Shown: positions 6,600-15,070, counted from the first letter of the stretch. The stretch is DNA of 15,570 nucleotides from an uncultured Lachnoclostridium sp. (GCA_958425285.1 CATZVV010000016.1:1-15570), one strand, 5' to 3'. Notes: a model not told the origin generated them from the letters alone. A program made the numbers and translations.

Positions 6600-6651
6600 G
6601 CATTATTGAAATGGAGTACACGTGGAATGTGTTCTCGGAATGGAGGTTCAT

Positions 6652-7743
6652 ATGCTGGAAAGAGATTTAGTATTAAATAATGTATCCAAGCGTTACGGGG
6701 ACAAATTAGTGGTTAATTCAGTATATCTGAAAATCGAAAAGGGAGATTTTCTTACAATTTTGGGACCAAGCGGTGGTGGAAAAACGACAGTGTTAAAAAT
6801 GGTTTCGGGATTTGAGAGCATTACCGAAGGAAATGTATATATGGATGGTGAAAATATTAATTCCATCCCGGCGCACAAGAGAAACTTTGGTATGTTGTTT
6901 CAAAATTATGCGCTATTCCCACATATGACGGTTGCAGAAAATGTAGCATATCCTTTGAAAATTCGTCGCGTTCTGAAAGAAAAAAGAAACCAGATGGTAA
7001 AGGATATCTTAAAGGTAGTTGGATTAGAGGAATTTGGAAAAAGATATCCCAGGCAGTTGTCGGGTGGACAGCAGCAGAGAGTGGCTTTAGCCCGTTCGAT
7101 TGTTTTTAACCCGGATGTACTTCTTTTGGATGAGCCACTGGCTGCTTTAGACAAACAGCTTCGTAAGCAGATGCAGTTAGAAATCAAAAATATTCATAAC
7201 AAATTTGGACTTACAACGATAAGTGTAACGCATGACCAGGAGGAAGCACTTACCATGGCAACGAAAGTTTGTGTGATGAAAGAAGCTAAGGTGCAGCAGG
7301 TTGATGCTCCGGAGGTTATTTATGATCAGCCGGTTAATGCCTTTGTGGCTAACTTTATCGGTGAGTCAACCGTGATACCAGCGACGATTCAAGACATTCG
7401 GAATGGGAAAATTACTGCCACTTTTGAAAAAGATGACCGGTCATTTCGCGTGAATTGTAAGACAAGAGATTATTGGGCATGTCTTGGGCAGAAAGTGAAT
7501 TTTATTATTCGTCCTGAAAAAGTGAAGATTGTTGAAGAAGATTATGATGGATTGAAATTTCATGCTGTGATTACAAGTTCTGTTTATTTAGGAGATACAT
7601 TTCGAATAAATGTGGCGACTGATAATGGAATGGAATTTAAAATGAAAGTATTTTCCCGCGGAAAATATGATTTAAGTGTAGGTACGAAACTTTGTATCGG
7701 GCTTCGTCCATATGATTTGGTTCTTGTGCGGGATGACGATTAG
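6652..7743 (+). CDS. potA: ABC transporter ATPase, polyamine (PotA) type
   Basis: The 363-residue protein is the energising subunit of a Pot-type importer. It has Walker A GPSGGGKT (38-45), the Q-loop at Q84, the signature LSGGQ (136-140), Walker B ending D160-E161, the D-loop AALD (164-167), the switch H194, and a C-terminal TOBE-type extension from about residue 235. GGAGG 5 bases upstream selects the ATG at 6652 over in-frame ATGs at 6622 and 6640. It opens the operon; the first permease starts 14 bases after its stop. Family assignment is firm; the cargo is not, since Pot-type systems carry putrescine, spermidine and other cations. The guanidine hydrolase inside the operon argues for a guanidino compound. 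Confidence 0.88.
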   Translation: MLERDLVLNNVSKRYGDKLVVNSVYLKIEKGDFLTILGPSGGGKTTVLKMVSGFESITEGNVYMDGENINSIPAHKRNFGMLFQNYALFPHMTVAENVAYPLKIRRVLKEKRNQMVKDILKVVGLEEFGKRYPRQLSGGQQQRVALARSIVFNPDVLLLDEPLAALDKQLRKQMQLEIKNIHNKFGLTTISVTHDQEEALTMATKVCVMKEAKVQQVDAPEVIYDQPVNAFVANFIGESTVIPATIQDIRNGKITATFEKDDRSFRVNCKTRDYWACLGQKVNFIIRPEKVKIVEEDYDGLKFHAVITSSVYLGDTFRINVATDNGMEFKMKVFSRGKYDLSVGTKLCIGLRPYDLVLVRDDD

Positions 7744-7757
7744 AGGGGGAATTTGTT

Positions 7758-8600
7758 ATGGAAAAGAGGAATCTGTTTGTAAGAAAACATGGAATTAAAC
7801 TTATGCTTTTGATTCCGGTAGTGTTTCTCCTTGTATTTATGATCTTGCCAATTATTAATATGTTTTCACGGAGTGTAATTGAAAATGGTTCTTTTACATG
7901 GAAATATTTTATTGAGTACTTTTCAAAAAGCCTGTATTCCAAAATTTTGTTTAACACAATAAAACTCAGTTTCCTGATTGGTATCATTACTATTTTACTT
8001 GGTTATCCGGTGGCATATTTAATGAACCGGGTTGGAACAGTTTTAAGAGGCGTCATAATGGGATGTGTCCAGATTCCATTTTGGACAAGTCTGTTAGTAA
8101 GGACATATGCCTGGATTGCCATTTTGCAGAATCAGGGAGTAGTTAATGTAACATTGCAGAAGCTTGGAATTATTTCCCAGCCAATACAGCTCTTATATAA
8201 TGAAACAGGCGTTATCATTGTTATGACCTATATTATGCTTCCGTATATGATATTTTCGATTTCATCGGTAATGGGTCAGATTGATAAAAATATTTTGACG
8301 GCATCGGTCAGTCTGGGTGCGGGGAAGACAAGAACATTTTTCAAAGTATTTCTTCCGCTTTCTATGCCGGGAATTATGTCAGGGTTCTTTATTGTATTTT
8401 TAAATACAATGGGATATTATATCGTACCGACGCTTGTAGGCGGCCAGAAAAGCCAGATGATTTCACAGACAATTCAGAATCAGTTAAGTGGTGTGTTAAA
8501 CTGGAATTTTGCCTCCGCAATATCGATTATACTTGTTATGGTTACAATTATGATTGTGCTGGTATCTAAAAATCTAACAAAAATGAAATATAATTCCTGA
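7758..8600 (+). CDS. potB: ABC transporter permease, PotB type
   Basis: This 280-residue inner-membrane protein has six predicted membrane segments, at about 14-34, 65-89, 97-121, 150-170, 203-224 and 251-270. The cytoplasmic EAA loop that docks the ATPase is at 180-204 (SVSLGAGKTRTFFKVFLPLS). Length and topology fit PotB. A purine-rich AGGGGGA site lies 7 bases upstream of the ATG. It pairs with the following permease, and the two start and stop within about 20 bases of each other. Confidence 0.85.
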   Translation: MEKRNLFVRKHGIKLMLLIPVVFLLVFMILPIINMFSRSVIENGSFTWKYFIEYFSKSLYSKILFNTIKLSFLIGIITILLGYPVAYLMNRVGTVLRGVIMGCVQIPFWTSLLVRTYAWIAILQNQGVVNVTLQKLGIISQPIQLLYNETGVIIVMTYIMLPYMIFSISSVMGQIDKNILTASVSLGAGKTRTFFKVFLPLSMPGIMSGFFIVFLNTMGYYIVPTLVGGQKSQMISQTIQNQLSGVLNWNFASAISIILVMVTIMIVLVSKNLTKMKYNS

Positions 8601-8622
8601 TTTATGAAAGGAGTGGATGCGT

Positions 8623-9402
8623 ATGCTTGCAACAACAATAGCAATTTTAGTTATTCTATTTTTAATATTACCAATTTTTATTTTGTACCCGATTTCATTT
8701 AGTCCTACTTCCTACATTGTATTTCCGAATACCGGATTTTCAACGCAGTGGTATGAAAAGCTATTTTCGGATGCCGGCTGGGGGCAGGCAGTACAAAACA
8801 GTATTGAGATTGCCATATTAACTACAATTGTCTCTTTGGCATTCGGAATTCTGGCAGCAGTTTGTATGAATCGAATCGGGAAGAAGTGGAAGGGGCTGTT
8901 TGGAGAGTATTTCCGGCTTCCACAGACGATACCTATTATCGTTACAGCAATATCTGTTTATGCATTGCTTTTAAAATGGCAGCTTCAGGGAACAATCCCC
9001 GGACTTGTCATTGCCCATACAGTTATTGCACTGCCTTTCGTGGTCAGTACGATGAATGCAGGGCTGGAAGCTCTGAATAATAATTTTGAAGATGCTGCTG
9101 TTAATTTGGGAGCAAACCGCTTCCTTGCATTTTTTACTGTGACACTGCCTATGCTCCGTTCTTCTGTTGGATCAGCTATTCTGTTTGCTTTTCTGACGTC
9201 ATTTGATGAGATTGCGGTAACATTATTTATTACAGGTCCAAGCGTTACTACCATACCAAAGAAAATGTGGGATGGTATACGATTACAAATAGAACCAACG
9301 ATTGCTGCTTTATCAGCTATTTTAGTCACCGTTCTGATTGTAGGGTTTTTGCTGATTACCCTGGGGCAAATTATTCAATCAGTAAAAAATAAAAACAAAT
9401 AA
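8623..9402 (+). CDS. potC: ABC transporter permease, PotC type
   Basis: The 259-residue second permease has an N-terminal membrane segment at about 4-24, further segments near 60-83, 102-118, 125-144, 180-203 and 226-248, and an EAA loop at 156-180 (AAVNLGANRFLAFFTVTLP). The SFDEIAVTLFITGP motif is typical of PotC. AAAGGAG at 8607-8613 is 9 bases from the ATG at 8623 and only 3 from the ATG at 8617, so the later start is preferred. Its stop codon overlaps the ribosome site of the next gene. Confidence 0.85.
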   Translation: MLATTIAILVILFLILPIFILYPISFSPTSYIVFPNTGFSTQWYEKLFSDAGWGQAVQNSIEIAILTTIVSLAFGILAAVCMNRIGKKWKGLFGEYFRLPQTIPIIVTAISVYALLLKWQLQGTIPGLVIAHTVIALPFVVSTMNAGLEALNNNFEDAAVNLGANRFLAFFTVTLPMLRSSVGSAILFAFLTSFDEIAVTLFITGPSVTTIPKKMWDGIRLQIEPTIAALSAILVTVLIVGFLLITLGQIIQSVKNKNK

Positions 9403-9416
9403 AGGAGAGGAAGACT

Positions 9417-10271
9417 ATGAAAACTTATGTAAACAATGCTTACGGAACTTTAAAGAAAGTGCTATTATGCCCAATTGACAACTATGAAATTATGCCAATT
9501 AATTTTGTTGCTAAAAAGTGGATGGGAGAAGGCCATGTAATGGATTATGATTTGTGTAAAAAACAGCATAAAGCATTACAGAAAGCATACCGTGATAATG
9601 GTGTTGAAGTGGAACTGCTGGATGCCAAAGAGGGTCTTGTATACGAAGTTTTTGCCAGAGATTTTGGTATCTGCCTGAAGGAGGGCTATGTTCTGGGTCA
9701 TTTTAAAGAGCCGTGCAGACAGGGTGAAACACCGGAATACGAAAAGAAATTGAAAGAATTAGGTGTCCCATGTATTGCAAGATGTACCAGTGGCTGCTTT
9801 GAAGGTGGTGACTTCTGTTTCCTTGATGAGCATACACTGCTCCATGGTGTAATTGACCGTACAGACTGGGCCGGATTTAACAGCATTAAAGATCAGCTGG
9901 ATGCCCTTGGATATGATATGATTCCGGTTCCTGTGGCTAGAAAATACCTTCATATTGATGTATGTATTAATATCATCGCAAAAAATACGGTTATTATTTG
10001 TCCGGATATTCTTCCGGAAGGTGTTGTAGCAAGGTTTGAACGCCGCGGCTTTAATATGATTAAGATTACACCGGAAGAAGTTATGGAATACTCAGCTAAT
10101 ATTCAGTCACTGGGTAACGGCAAGGTAATTTCTTCTACGACAAATACAAAGGTAAATCAGATTATGCGGGATCTCGGTCTTGAAGTAATTGAAGTTGATA
10201 TTAGTGAAATTGTAAAGGGCGGTGGAGGAATTCATTGTATGACTTTCCCACTGGTTCGCGAAGCTGAATAA
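9417..10271 (+). CDS. Guanidine-group hydrolase of the DDAH/arginine deiminase (GME) superfamily, copy 2
   Basis: The 284-residue protein has the same catalytic layout as copy 1 at identical positions: FARDFG (79-84), EGGD with E129, H179-x-D181 and C274 in GGGGIHCMTFPL. About 57% of residues are identical to copy 1 without gaps. Differences concentrate at residues 21-56 and 151-222, which in this superfamily include substrate-contacting loops, so the two may differ in substrate. AAAGGAG lies about 9 bases upstream and overlaps the end of the permease gene. Its position between the permeases and the binding protein of an importer indicates that it acts on the imported molecule, converting guanidino to ureido with loss of ammonia or an amine. 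Arginine, methylarginines and guanidino acids such as 4-guanidinobutyrate are candidates. Confidence 0.82.
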   Translation: MKTYVNNAYGTLKKVLLCPIDNYEIMPINFVAKKWMGEGHVMDYDLCKKQHKALQKAYRDNGVEVELLDAKEGLVYEVFARDFGICLKEGYVLGHFKEPCRQGETPEYEKKLKELGVPCIARCTSGCFEGGDFCFLDEHTLLHGVIDRTDWAGFNSIKDQLDALGYDMIPVPVARKYLHIDVCINIIAKNTVIICPDILPEGVVARFERRGFNMIKITPEEVMEYSANIQSLGNGKVISSTTNTKVNQIMRDLGLEVIEVDISEIVKGGGGIHCMTFPLVREAE

Positions 10272-10295
10272 ATATCTGGCAAGGAGATGATTTGT

Positions 10296-11360
10296 ATGAA
10301 AAAAGTAATTACGTTTATGATGGTTATCGTTATGGTTTTGTCGATGACAGCCTGTGGAAGTTCCTCAGAGGATACGAAAACTGCTGACGGAAGTACAACA
10401 GGGGGTGGTGAAACACTTGTTGTTGTTACATGGGGCGGTGAATTGGAAACTGCCTTGAAAAAGGCAGCAGCTGGTTTTGAAGAGAAAAATAATTGTACGA
10501 TTCAGTGGGAGTCTGCTACAGATTATGCCAAGTTAAAATCTATGGTTGATGCCGGAGATGTGCAGTGGGATGTTGTTACATGTGATGCTGACTTTGTATA
10601 TCGTGGAGGCAGCCAGGGTCTTTTGGAAAAAATGGACTACAATGTGATTAGCAAAGATGGAATCGAGGAAAGCTGTTCTGAGTATGGTGTTCCGTCATAT
10701 ACGTGGGCAAATGTTATTGCATATAATTCCTCTAAGTACACTGCGGAAACTGCTCCACAGACATGGGCAGAATTTTGGGATACGGATAAATATCCGGGGG
10801 AGCGTACTTTCTACAAATCACCATATGAAACACTGGAGGTAGCACTGCTGGCAGACGGTGTGGCAAAAGAAGATATTTATCCAATTGATGTAGACCGTGC
10901 TTTGAAAAGTCTGGATAAGTTAAAGAGTAAGGTCAGTACATGGTGGGAGAGTGGAGCACAGCCACAGCAGATGCTTTCATCCGGCCAGGTGGACTTGGCA
11001 GAAGCATGGGCAGGACGCATTACCAGTGCAAAAGCAGAAGGGGCGTCTGTTGATGTTGTTATGAATGAGGCTGTTGTTGTTACTGACCAGTGGGTTGTGC
11101 CAAAGGGAAGTAAACACAAAGATCTTGCAATGAAGTTCTTGAGCTTTATGACGAGTGCAGAGGCAGGGAAAACTTTCTCTGAAAATATTACATATGGACC
11201 GGCAAACCAGAAAGCATATGACTTATTGGATTCGTCTATTATTGATACACTACCGAGTTCACCAAAGTATAAGGATCAGGTGTTGACTTACGACGCAAAA
11301 TACTGGGCTGAAAATTATGATTCTGTAAATGAAAAATTCCAGGCATGGTTATTAGAGTAA
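10296..11360 (+). CDS. potD: Polyamine-type ABC transporter substrate-binding lipoprotein
   Basis: The 354-residue protein has a lipoprotein signal: MKK, a hydrophobic stretch and a lipobox ending MTAC with the lipidated C20. A Ser/Gly/Thr-rich tether (21-38) follows. The mature fold opens with LVVVTWGGELETALKKAAAGF, typical of the family 1/8 periplasmic binding proteins related to PotD and PotF. Aromatic residues that could line a cation pocket include W46, Y101, W137, W216, W217 and W238. The start at 10296 is preferred because AAGGAG is 9 bases away; it directly abuts the upstream ATG at 10287. The binding protein comes after the hydrolase instead of next to the permeases. Ligand cannot be deduced by eye. 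Confidence 0.85.
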   Translation: MKKVITFMMVIVMVLSMTACGSSSEDTKTADGSTTGGGETLVVVTWGGELETALKKAAAGFEEKNNCTIQWESATDYAKLKSMVDAGDVQWDVVTCDADFVYRGGSQGLLEKMDYNVISKDGIEESCSEYGVPSYTWANVIAYNSSKYTAETAPQTWAEFWDTDKYPGERTFYKSPYETLEVALLADGVAKEDIYPIDVDRALKSLDKLKSKVSTWWESGAQPQQMLSSGQVDLAEAWAGRITSAKAEGASVDVVMNEAVVVTDQWVVPKGSKHKDLAMKFLSFMTSAEAGKTFSENITYGPANQKAYDLLDSSIIDTLPSSPKYKDQVLTYDAKYWAENYDSVNEKFQAWLLE

Positions 11361-11375
11361 AATGGAGTGTTGTAT

Positions 11376-12638
11376 ATGTATGAATGTAGCAAAATGAGAA
11401 TGCAGGATAAAATTGATACTTTTTCAAAAATTGGAGATGCCGGACATGGTGGCATAACGAGATATTCTTTATCGAAGGAAGCACTTGCTACAAGACATGA
11501 ATTTATCCGACGGATGGAAGCCATTGGGGCCGAAATCCGTACGGATGACTTGGCAAATGTGCTTGCAACTTTGCCGGGAACAGAAAGCGAAAAGCAGATT
11601 GCTATGGGTTCACATATTGACTCTGTGAAAAATGGAGGAAATTATGATGGAATTCTGGGTGTTATGTCAGCGATGGAAGTTCTGGAGACTGTGGCAGAGA
11701 AAAAAATACCACATAAGCATCCGTTGACGGCAGTTATATGGACGAATGAGGAAGGTTCGTTATACTCTCCGGTTATGATGAGTTCCGGTATTGTATGCCA
11801 TGATTATCTTCCGGAGGATATTCGCAAAAACTATGAATATGAAAATATGATGAAATCCGTCAGCATGGAAGATCATGTAACAACGTTCGGAGAGCAGCTT
11901 AATAAATCAGGATTTGTTGGAGAAAAAGCAAACCGAATGTCACCGGAAAACACGTTGTGTGATTTTGAAACCCATATTGAGCAGGGACCTATTTTGGATG
12001 ATAAGGGGATGGATCTTGGTGTTGTGGATTGTGTGCTCGGTATGTATCATTACCGTGTCAGACTTTATGGGCAGACAACTCATGCCGGTACGTTCCCAAT
12101 GCAAAAGAGACAAGATGCTTTTTATGCAGCGGCTCAGATTTTATGTTTTCTTCATGAGAAGATTGATATGCTAAAAATACCGGATTTGGTTTATACGACA
12201 GGTGAAGTGGTTTGTCATCCAAATATTAATACATGCGTTCCTGATTATTTTGATTTCTCTTTTGATGTCAGGCATGAAGACGCAAAGCAGCTTGACCGTG
12301 TAGCCGAAATTGTAGAGTCGTTACCGGAAACCGAGTGGAGTGGCTGCCGTTGTGAAGTAGAACGAATTTGGAAGCGGGATACCGTTTACTGGAATGAAAA
12401 GCTCGCCGGATATGTGAAAAAAACGGCAGAGGAGATGAATATAAAACATCAATGGATTCATTCCGGTGCGGGACACGATGCTCAATTTATTTCGTATATG
12501 GTCCCAACCACAATGATATTTGCACCATCAAAGGATGGTTTATCTCATTGTGAAAAAGAGTACACATCGGTAGAACATTGTACGCTTGCAGCATCCGTTA
12601 TGCTGAATGCTGTATTGAAGGCAGATCAGGAGTTTTGA
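11376..12638 (+). CDS. M20-family N-carbamoyl amidohydrolase (carbamoylase/ureidopropionase/allantoate hydrolase type)
   Basis: The 420-residue enzyme belongs to the binuclear-metal M20 carbamoylase group. Likely metal ligands are H80 (GSHIDSV), D91 (GGNYDG), E126 (TNEEGS), H200 (ETHIEQGP) and H391 (GLSHCEKE). A dimerisation lid spans about 225-335, with FDVRH at 296-300, and SGAGHDA is at 363-369. Relatives hydrolyse N-carbamoyl amino acids, beta-ureidopropionate or allantoate to free amine, CO2 and ammonia. TGGAG 8 bases upstream selects the ATG at 11376 over a GTG at 11367. As the last gene of the importer operon it fits the step after the guanidine hydrolase: opening the ureido product to an amino acid. 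Usual NEEGxRF is NEEGSLY here, which may reflect a different substrate. Confidence 0.85.
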   Translation: MYECSKMRMQDKIDTFSKIGDAGHGGITRYSLSKEALATRHEFIRRMEAIGAEIRTDDLANVLATLPGTESEKQIAMGSHIDSVKNGGNYDGILGVMSAMEVLETVAEKKIPHKHPLTAVIWTNEEGSLYSPVMMSSGIVCHDYLPEDIRKNYEYENMMKSVSMEDHVTTFGEQLNKSGFVGEKANRMSPENTLCDFETHIEQGPILDDKGMDLGVVDCVLGMYHYRVRLYGQTTHAGTFPMQKRQDAFYAAAQILCFLHEKIDMLKIPDLVYTTGEVVCHPNINTCVPDYFDFSFDVRHEDAKQLDRVAEIVESLPETEWSGCRCEVERIWKRDTVYWNEKLAGYVKKTAEEMNIKHQWIHSGAGHDAQFISYMVPTTMIFAPSKDGLSHCEKEYTSVEHCTLAASVMLNAVLKADQEF

Positions 12639-12645
12639 AAAAATA

Positions 12646-12694
12646 ACGTAAGAGAAATCATTCCGGAAAAGGGAGATTTCTCTTACGTCTTTTT
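12646..12694. terminator. Bidirectional intrinsic terminator
   Basis: ACGTAAGAGAAATC at 12646-12659 is the exact reverse complement of 12675-12688, a perfect 14-bp stem with a 15-base loop. T-rich tracts follow on both strands (CTTTTT at 12689-12694 on the plus strand, TTATTTTTTC on the minus strand). It lies between the convergent carbamoylase and nfnB genes and would end both transcripts. Confidence 0.92.
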
Positions 12695-12709
12695 CATTAT
12701 TTATATTAC

Positions 12710-14104
12710 TTATTTTTGCTTAATATATTCATCAATTGCTTTTGCTGCTGCTTTTCCTGCACCCATGGCAAGAAAAACAGTTGCAGCTCCGGTTACGGCA
12801 TCTCCACCGGCATAAACACCTTCACGGCTTGTTTCTCCGGTTTCTTCTTTTGTAATAAGACATCCGTATTTATTTGCATCAAGACCCGGTGTTGTAGAGC
12901 GGATTAATGGGTTCGGGCTTGTACCGATTGACATGATGACACAGTCAACATCAAGGTTGAATTCGCTGCCTTCTTTTACAACAGGACGGCGGCGACCACT
13001 TTCGTCCGGTTCCCCAAGCTCCATTTCTACGCAAGTCATGCCACATACCATACCATCTTCATCTCCGAGAATCTCTGTTGGGTTATGAAGTGTTTTAAAG
13101 ATAATTCCCTCTTCTTCTGCATGTTCAACTTCTTCTTTACGGGCAGGAAGTTCTTCCATACCACGGCGGTATACAATATAGACTTCTTCTGCGCCAAGAC
13201 GTTTTGCACAACGTGCAGCGTCCATCGCTACGTTACCTCCACCTACAACGGCTACTTTTTTCGCCTGCTGAATTGGAGTTTTAGAAGCGTCTTTATATGC
13301 TTTCATCAGATTAATACGTGTCAAGAATTCATTTGCGGAATAAACGCCTTTAAGGCTTTCCCCCGGAATATTCATAAAGCGAGGAAGTCCGGCACCGGAA
13401 CCTACGAAGATTGCTTCATTTCCCATTTCAAATATTTCATCTATGGTTAATACTTTGCCGATTACCATATTTGTTTCTACATCGACACCGATTGCTTTTA
13501 AGTTGTCAATTTCCTTTTGTACAATTGCTTTTGGAAGACGGAATTCAGGAATTCCATAAACAAGAACGCCACCTGCCAGATGAAGTGCTTCATAAATTGT
13601 CACTTTATAACCGGCTTTTGCCAAATCTCCGGCAACGGTAAGACCACTTGGGCCGGCACCGATGACAGCAACTTTGTGGCCGTTTTGCTCCGGCATTTTT
13701 GGTGCATCTGTGCAGTGTTCTCTGTGATAATCTGCAACAAAGCGTTCCAGGCGGCCAATACCGACAGCCTCACCTTTTATTCCGCGTACACATTTTCCTT
13801 CACATTGATTTTCCTGTGGACAAACACGACCGCATACAGCAGGAAGAGAAGTCTGTTTGGAAAGAACTTCAAAAGCACCGTCAATATCTTCATTTGCAAC
13901 ACGCTCGATAAAAGCAGGAATGTCAATCTGTACCGGACATGCACTGACACAAGGTTTCTTTGGACAGTTCAGGCAGCGGCGTGCTTCATTGACTGCCATA
14001 TCATATGTGTAGCCGAGAGCTACTTCTTCAAAGTTTTTATTGCGAACGTCCGGTTCCTGTACCGGCATCGGACATTTATTTGGATCCATATTACGGGCTG
14101 CCAT
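12710..14104 (-). CDS. nfnB: NfnB-type NADPH-dependent flavoprotein (GltD-like, [4Fe-4S]) subunit
   Basis: The 464-residue protein has an N-terminal double [4Fe-4S] region with cysteines 44, 47, 52, 56 and 91, 95, 101, 105, then an FAD motif (VAVIGAGPSGL, 145-155), an NADPH motif (VAVVGGGNVAMDAAR, 284-298) and the closing GGDAVTGAATV (433-443). This is the glutamate synthase small-subunit fold. Pairing with an NfnA-like gene 2 bases upstream identifies it as the large subunit of NADH-dependent reduced ferredoxin:NADP+ oxidoreductase, which bifurcates electrons between ferredoxin, NADH and NADPH in the cytoplasm. AAGGAGGT about 9 bases upstream lies inside the end of nfnA. A stand-alone GltD role is less likely because no large glutamate synthase gene is adjacent. 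Confidence 0.87.
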   Translation of the reverse strand: MAARNMDPNKCPMPVQEPDVRNKNFEEVALGYTYDMAVNEARRCLNCPKKPCVSACPVQIDIPAFIERVANEDIDGAFEVLSKQTSLPAVCGRVCPQENQCEGKCVRGIKGEAVGIGRLERFVADYHREHCTDAPKMPEQNGHKVAVIGAGPSGLTVAGDLAKAGYKVTIYEALHLAGGVLVYGIPEFRLPKAIVQKEIDNLKAIGVDVETNMVIGKVLTIDEIFEMGNEAIFVGSGAGLPRFMNIPGESLKGVYSANEFLTRINLMKAYKDASKTPIQQAKKVAVVGGGNVAMDAARCAKRLGAEEVYIVYRRGMEELPARKEEVEHAEEEGIIFKTLHNPTEILGDEDGMVCGMTCVEMELGEPDESGRRRPVVKEGSEFNLDVDCVIMSIGTSPNPLIRSTTPGLDANKYGCLITKEETGETSREGVYAGGDAVTGAATVFLAMGAGKAAAKAIDEYIKQK

Positions 14105-14106
14105 AG

Positions 14107-14949
14107 TTATTGTACCTCCTTTTTCATTAAGTTACAGGAAGCTTCGCGGGCATGTGTCTCAAATTCTTTATACATAGTTCCACGATGCATTGCTTCATCA
14201 AAATCAACAAGGTGTCCGTCAAAGTCAGGACCATCTACGCATGCAAATTTTGTTTTACCGCCAACTGTAAGACGGCAGCCGCCACACATGCCGGTACCAT
14301 CAATCATGATTGGGTTCATGCTGACTACTGTTTTGATATCGTATTTCTTTGTTGTCAGGCAAACAAATTTCATCATAATCAAAGGTCCGATGGCAATTAC
14401 TTCATCGTATTTGTTTCCTTCCTGAATGAGAGATTCCAAAGCATCTGTAACGAGTCCTTTTGTGCCATGACTGCCATCATCTGTCATCATGACAAGCTTG
14501 TCGCTGACAGCATTGAAATCATCCTCTAAAATTACTAAATCTTTATTTCGGAAGCCAACGATTGAGTGAACCTCACAGCCTTGTGCATGTAATTTTTTAG
14601 CAATTGGATAGGCAATGGCACATCCGACACCGCCGCCAACAACGGCAACTTTCTTCAATCCTTCGGTGTGGCTTGGTACTCCTAACGGTCCTACAAAGTC
14701 ATTTAGACATTCGCCTTCTTTCAATGAATCAAGTTCCATTGTTCCGGCACCTACAATCTGGTAAATGATTGTAACAGTTCCGGCTGTGCGGTCAAAGTCA
14801 GCGATTGTTAAAGGAATTCGCTCGCTGTCTTCCTTTGCACGAAAAATAATAAATTGTCCCGGTTCCGCTTTTTTTGCAATCAAAGGCGCATCAATTACCA
14901 TTTTTGAAACGGTTGGATTTAGGGATTCTTTACTTATAATCTTAAACAT
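14107..14949 (-). CDS. nfnA: NfnA-type ferredoxin-NADP+ reductase subunit ([2Fe-2S])
   Basis: The 280-residue protein resembles the small Nfn/sulfide dehydrogenase subunit: an N-terminal FAD-binding barrel (about 1-95, with PGQFIIFR at 30-37 and RIPLTIADF at 44-52), an NAD-binding domain (VAVVGGGVGCAIAYPIAKKL, 101-120) and a C-terminal [2Fe-2S] segment with D217, C222, C225 and C237. The family is known for an Asp plus three Cys cluster, and D217 is the likely non-cysteine ligand. GGAGG 5 bases upstream selects the ATG at 14949 over that at 14961. Two bases separate its stop from nfnB. The complex would balance NADH, NADPH and ferredoxin during fermentation; a link to the guanidino-acid genes is not shown. 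Confidence 0.87.
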   Translation of the reverse strand: MFKIISKESLNPTVSKMVIDAPLIAKKAEPGQFIIFRAKEDSERIPLTIADFDRTAGTVTIIYQIVGAGTMELDSLKEGECLNDFVGPLGVPSHTEGLKKVAVVGGGVGCAIAYPIAKKLHAQGCEVHSIVGFRNKDLVILEDDFNAVSDKLVMMTDDGSHGTKGLVTDALESLIQEGNKYDEVIAIGPLIMMKFVCLTTKKYDIKTVVSMNPIMIDGTGMCGGCRLTVGGKTKFACVDGPDFDGHLVDFDEAMHRGTMYKEFETHAREASCNLMKKEVQ

Positions 14950-14994
14950 AATTTCCTCCATTCCTTCTTAAACATATCCTCTTTATTTTATGGG

Positions 14995-15030
14995 AAAGTG
15001 CAAATTTTTAACATACTTGCCAAAGTGCAA
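14995..15030. repeat. Direct repeat AAAGTGCAA upstream of nfnA
   Basis: AAAGTGCAA occurs at 14995-15003 and 15022-15030, 27 bases apart, in the leader of nfnA. The second copy overlaps a short inverted repeat (CTTGC...GCAAG). It could be a regulator site but might be coincidence. No convincing promoter for nfnA was found here. Confidence 0.35.
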
Positions 15031-15070
15031 GCTTGTGAGGAACCGACTACTGTCAATTCCCTTTTTGGGC

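Noticed and set aside
12710..14104. Glutamate synthase small subunit (GltD).
   Set aside because: The fold is the same, but no large subunit is adjacent and an NfnA-type gene is directly coupled upstream, so NfnB is preferred.
13517..14425. Long plus-strand open frame of 302 codons.
   Set aside because: It is antisense to nfnB and nfnA, which have full conserved motifs; its translation is Cys/Phe/Ser-rich, as expected for a shadow frame.
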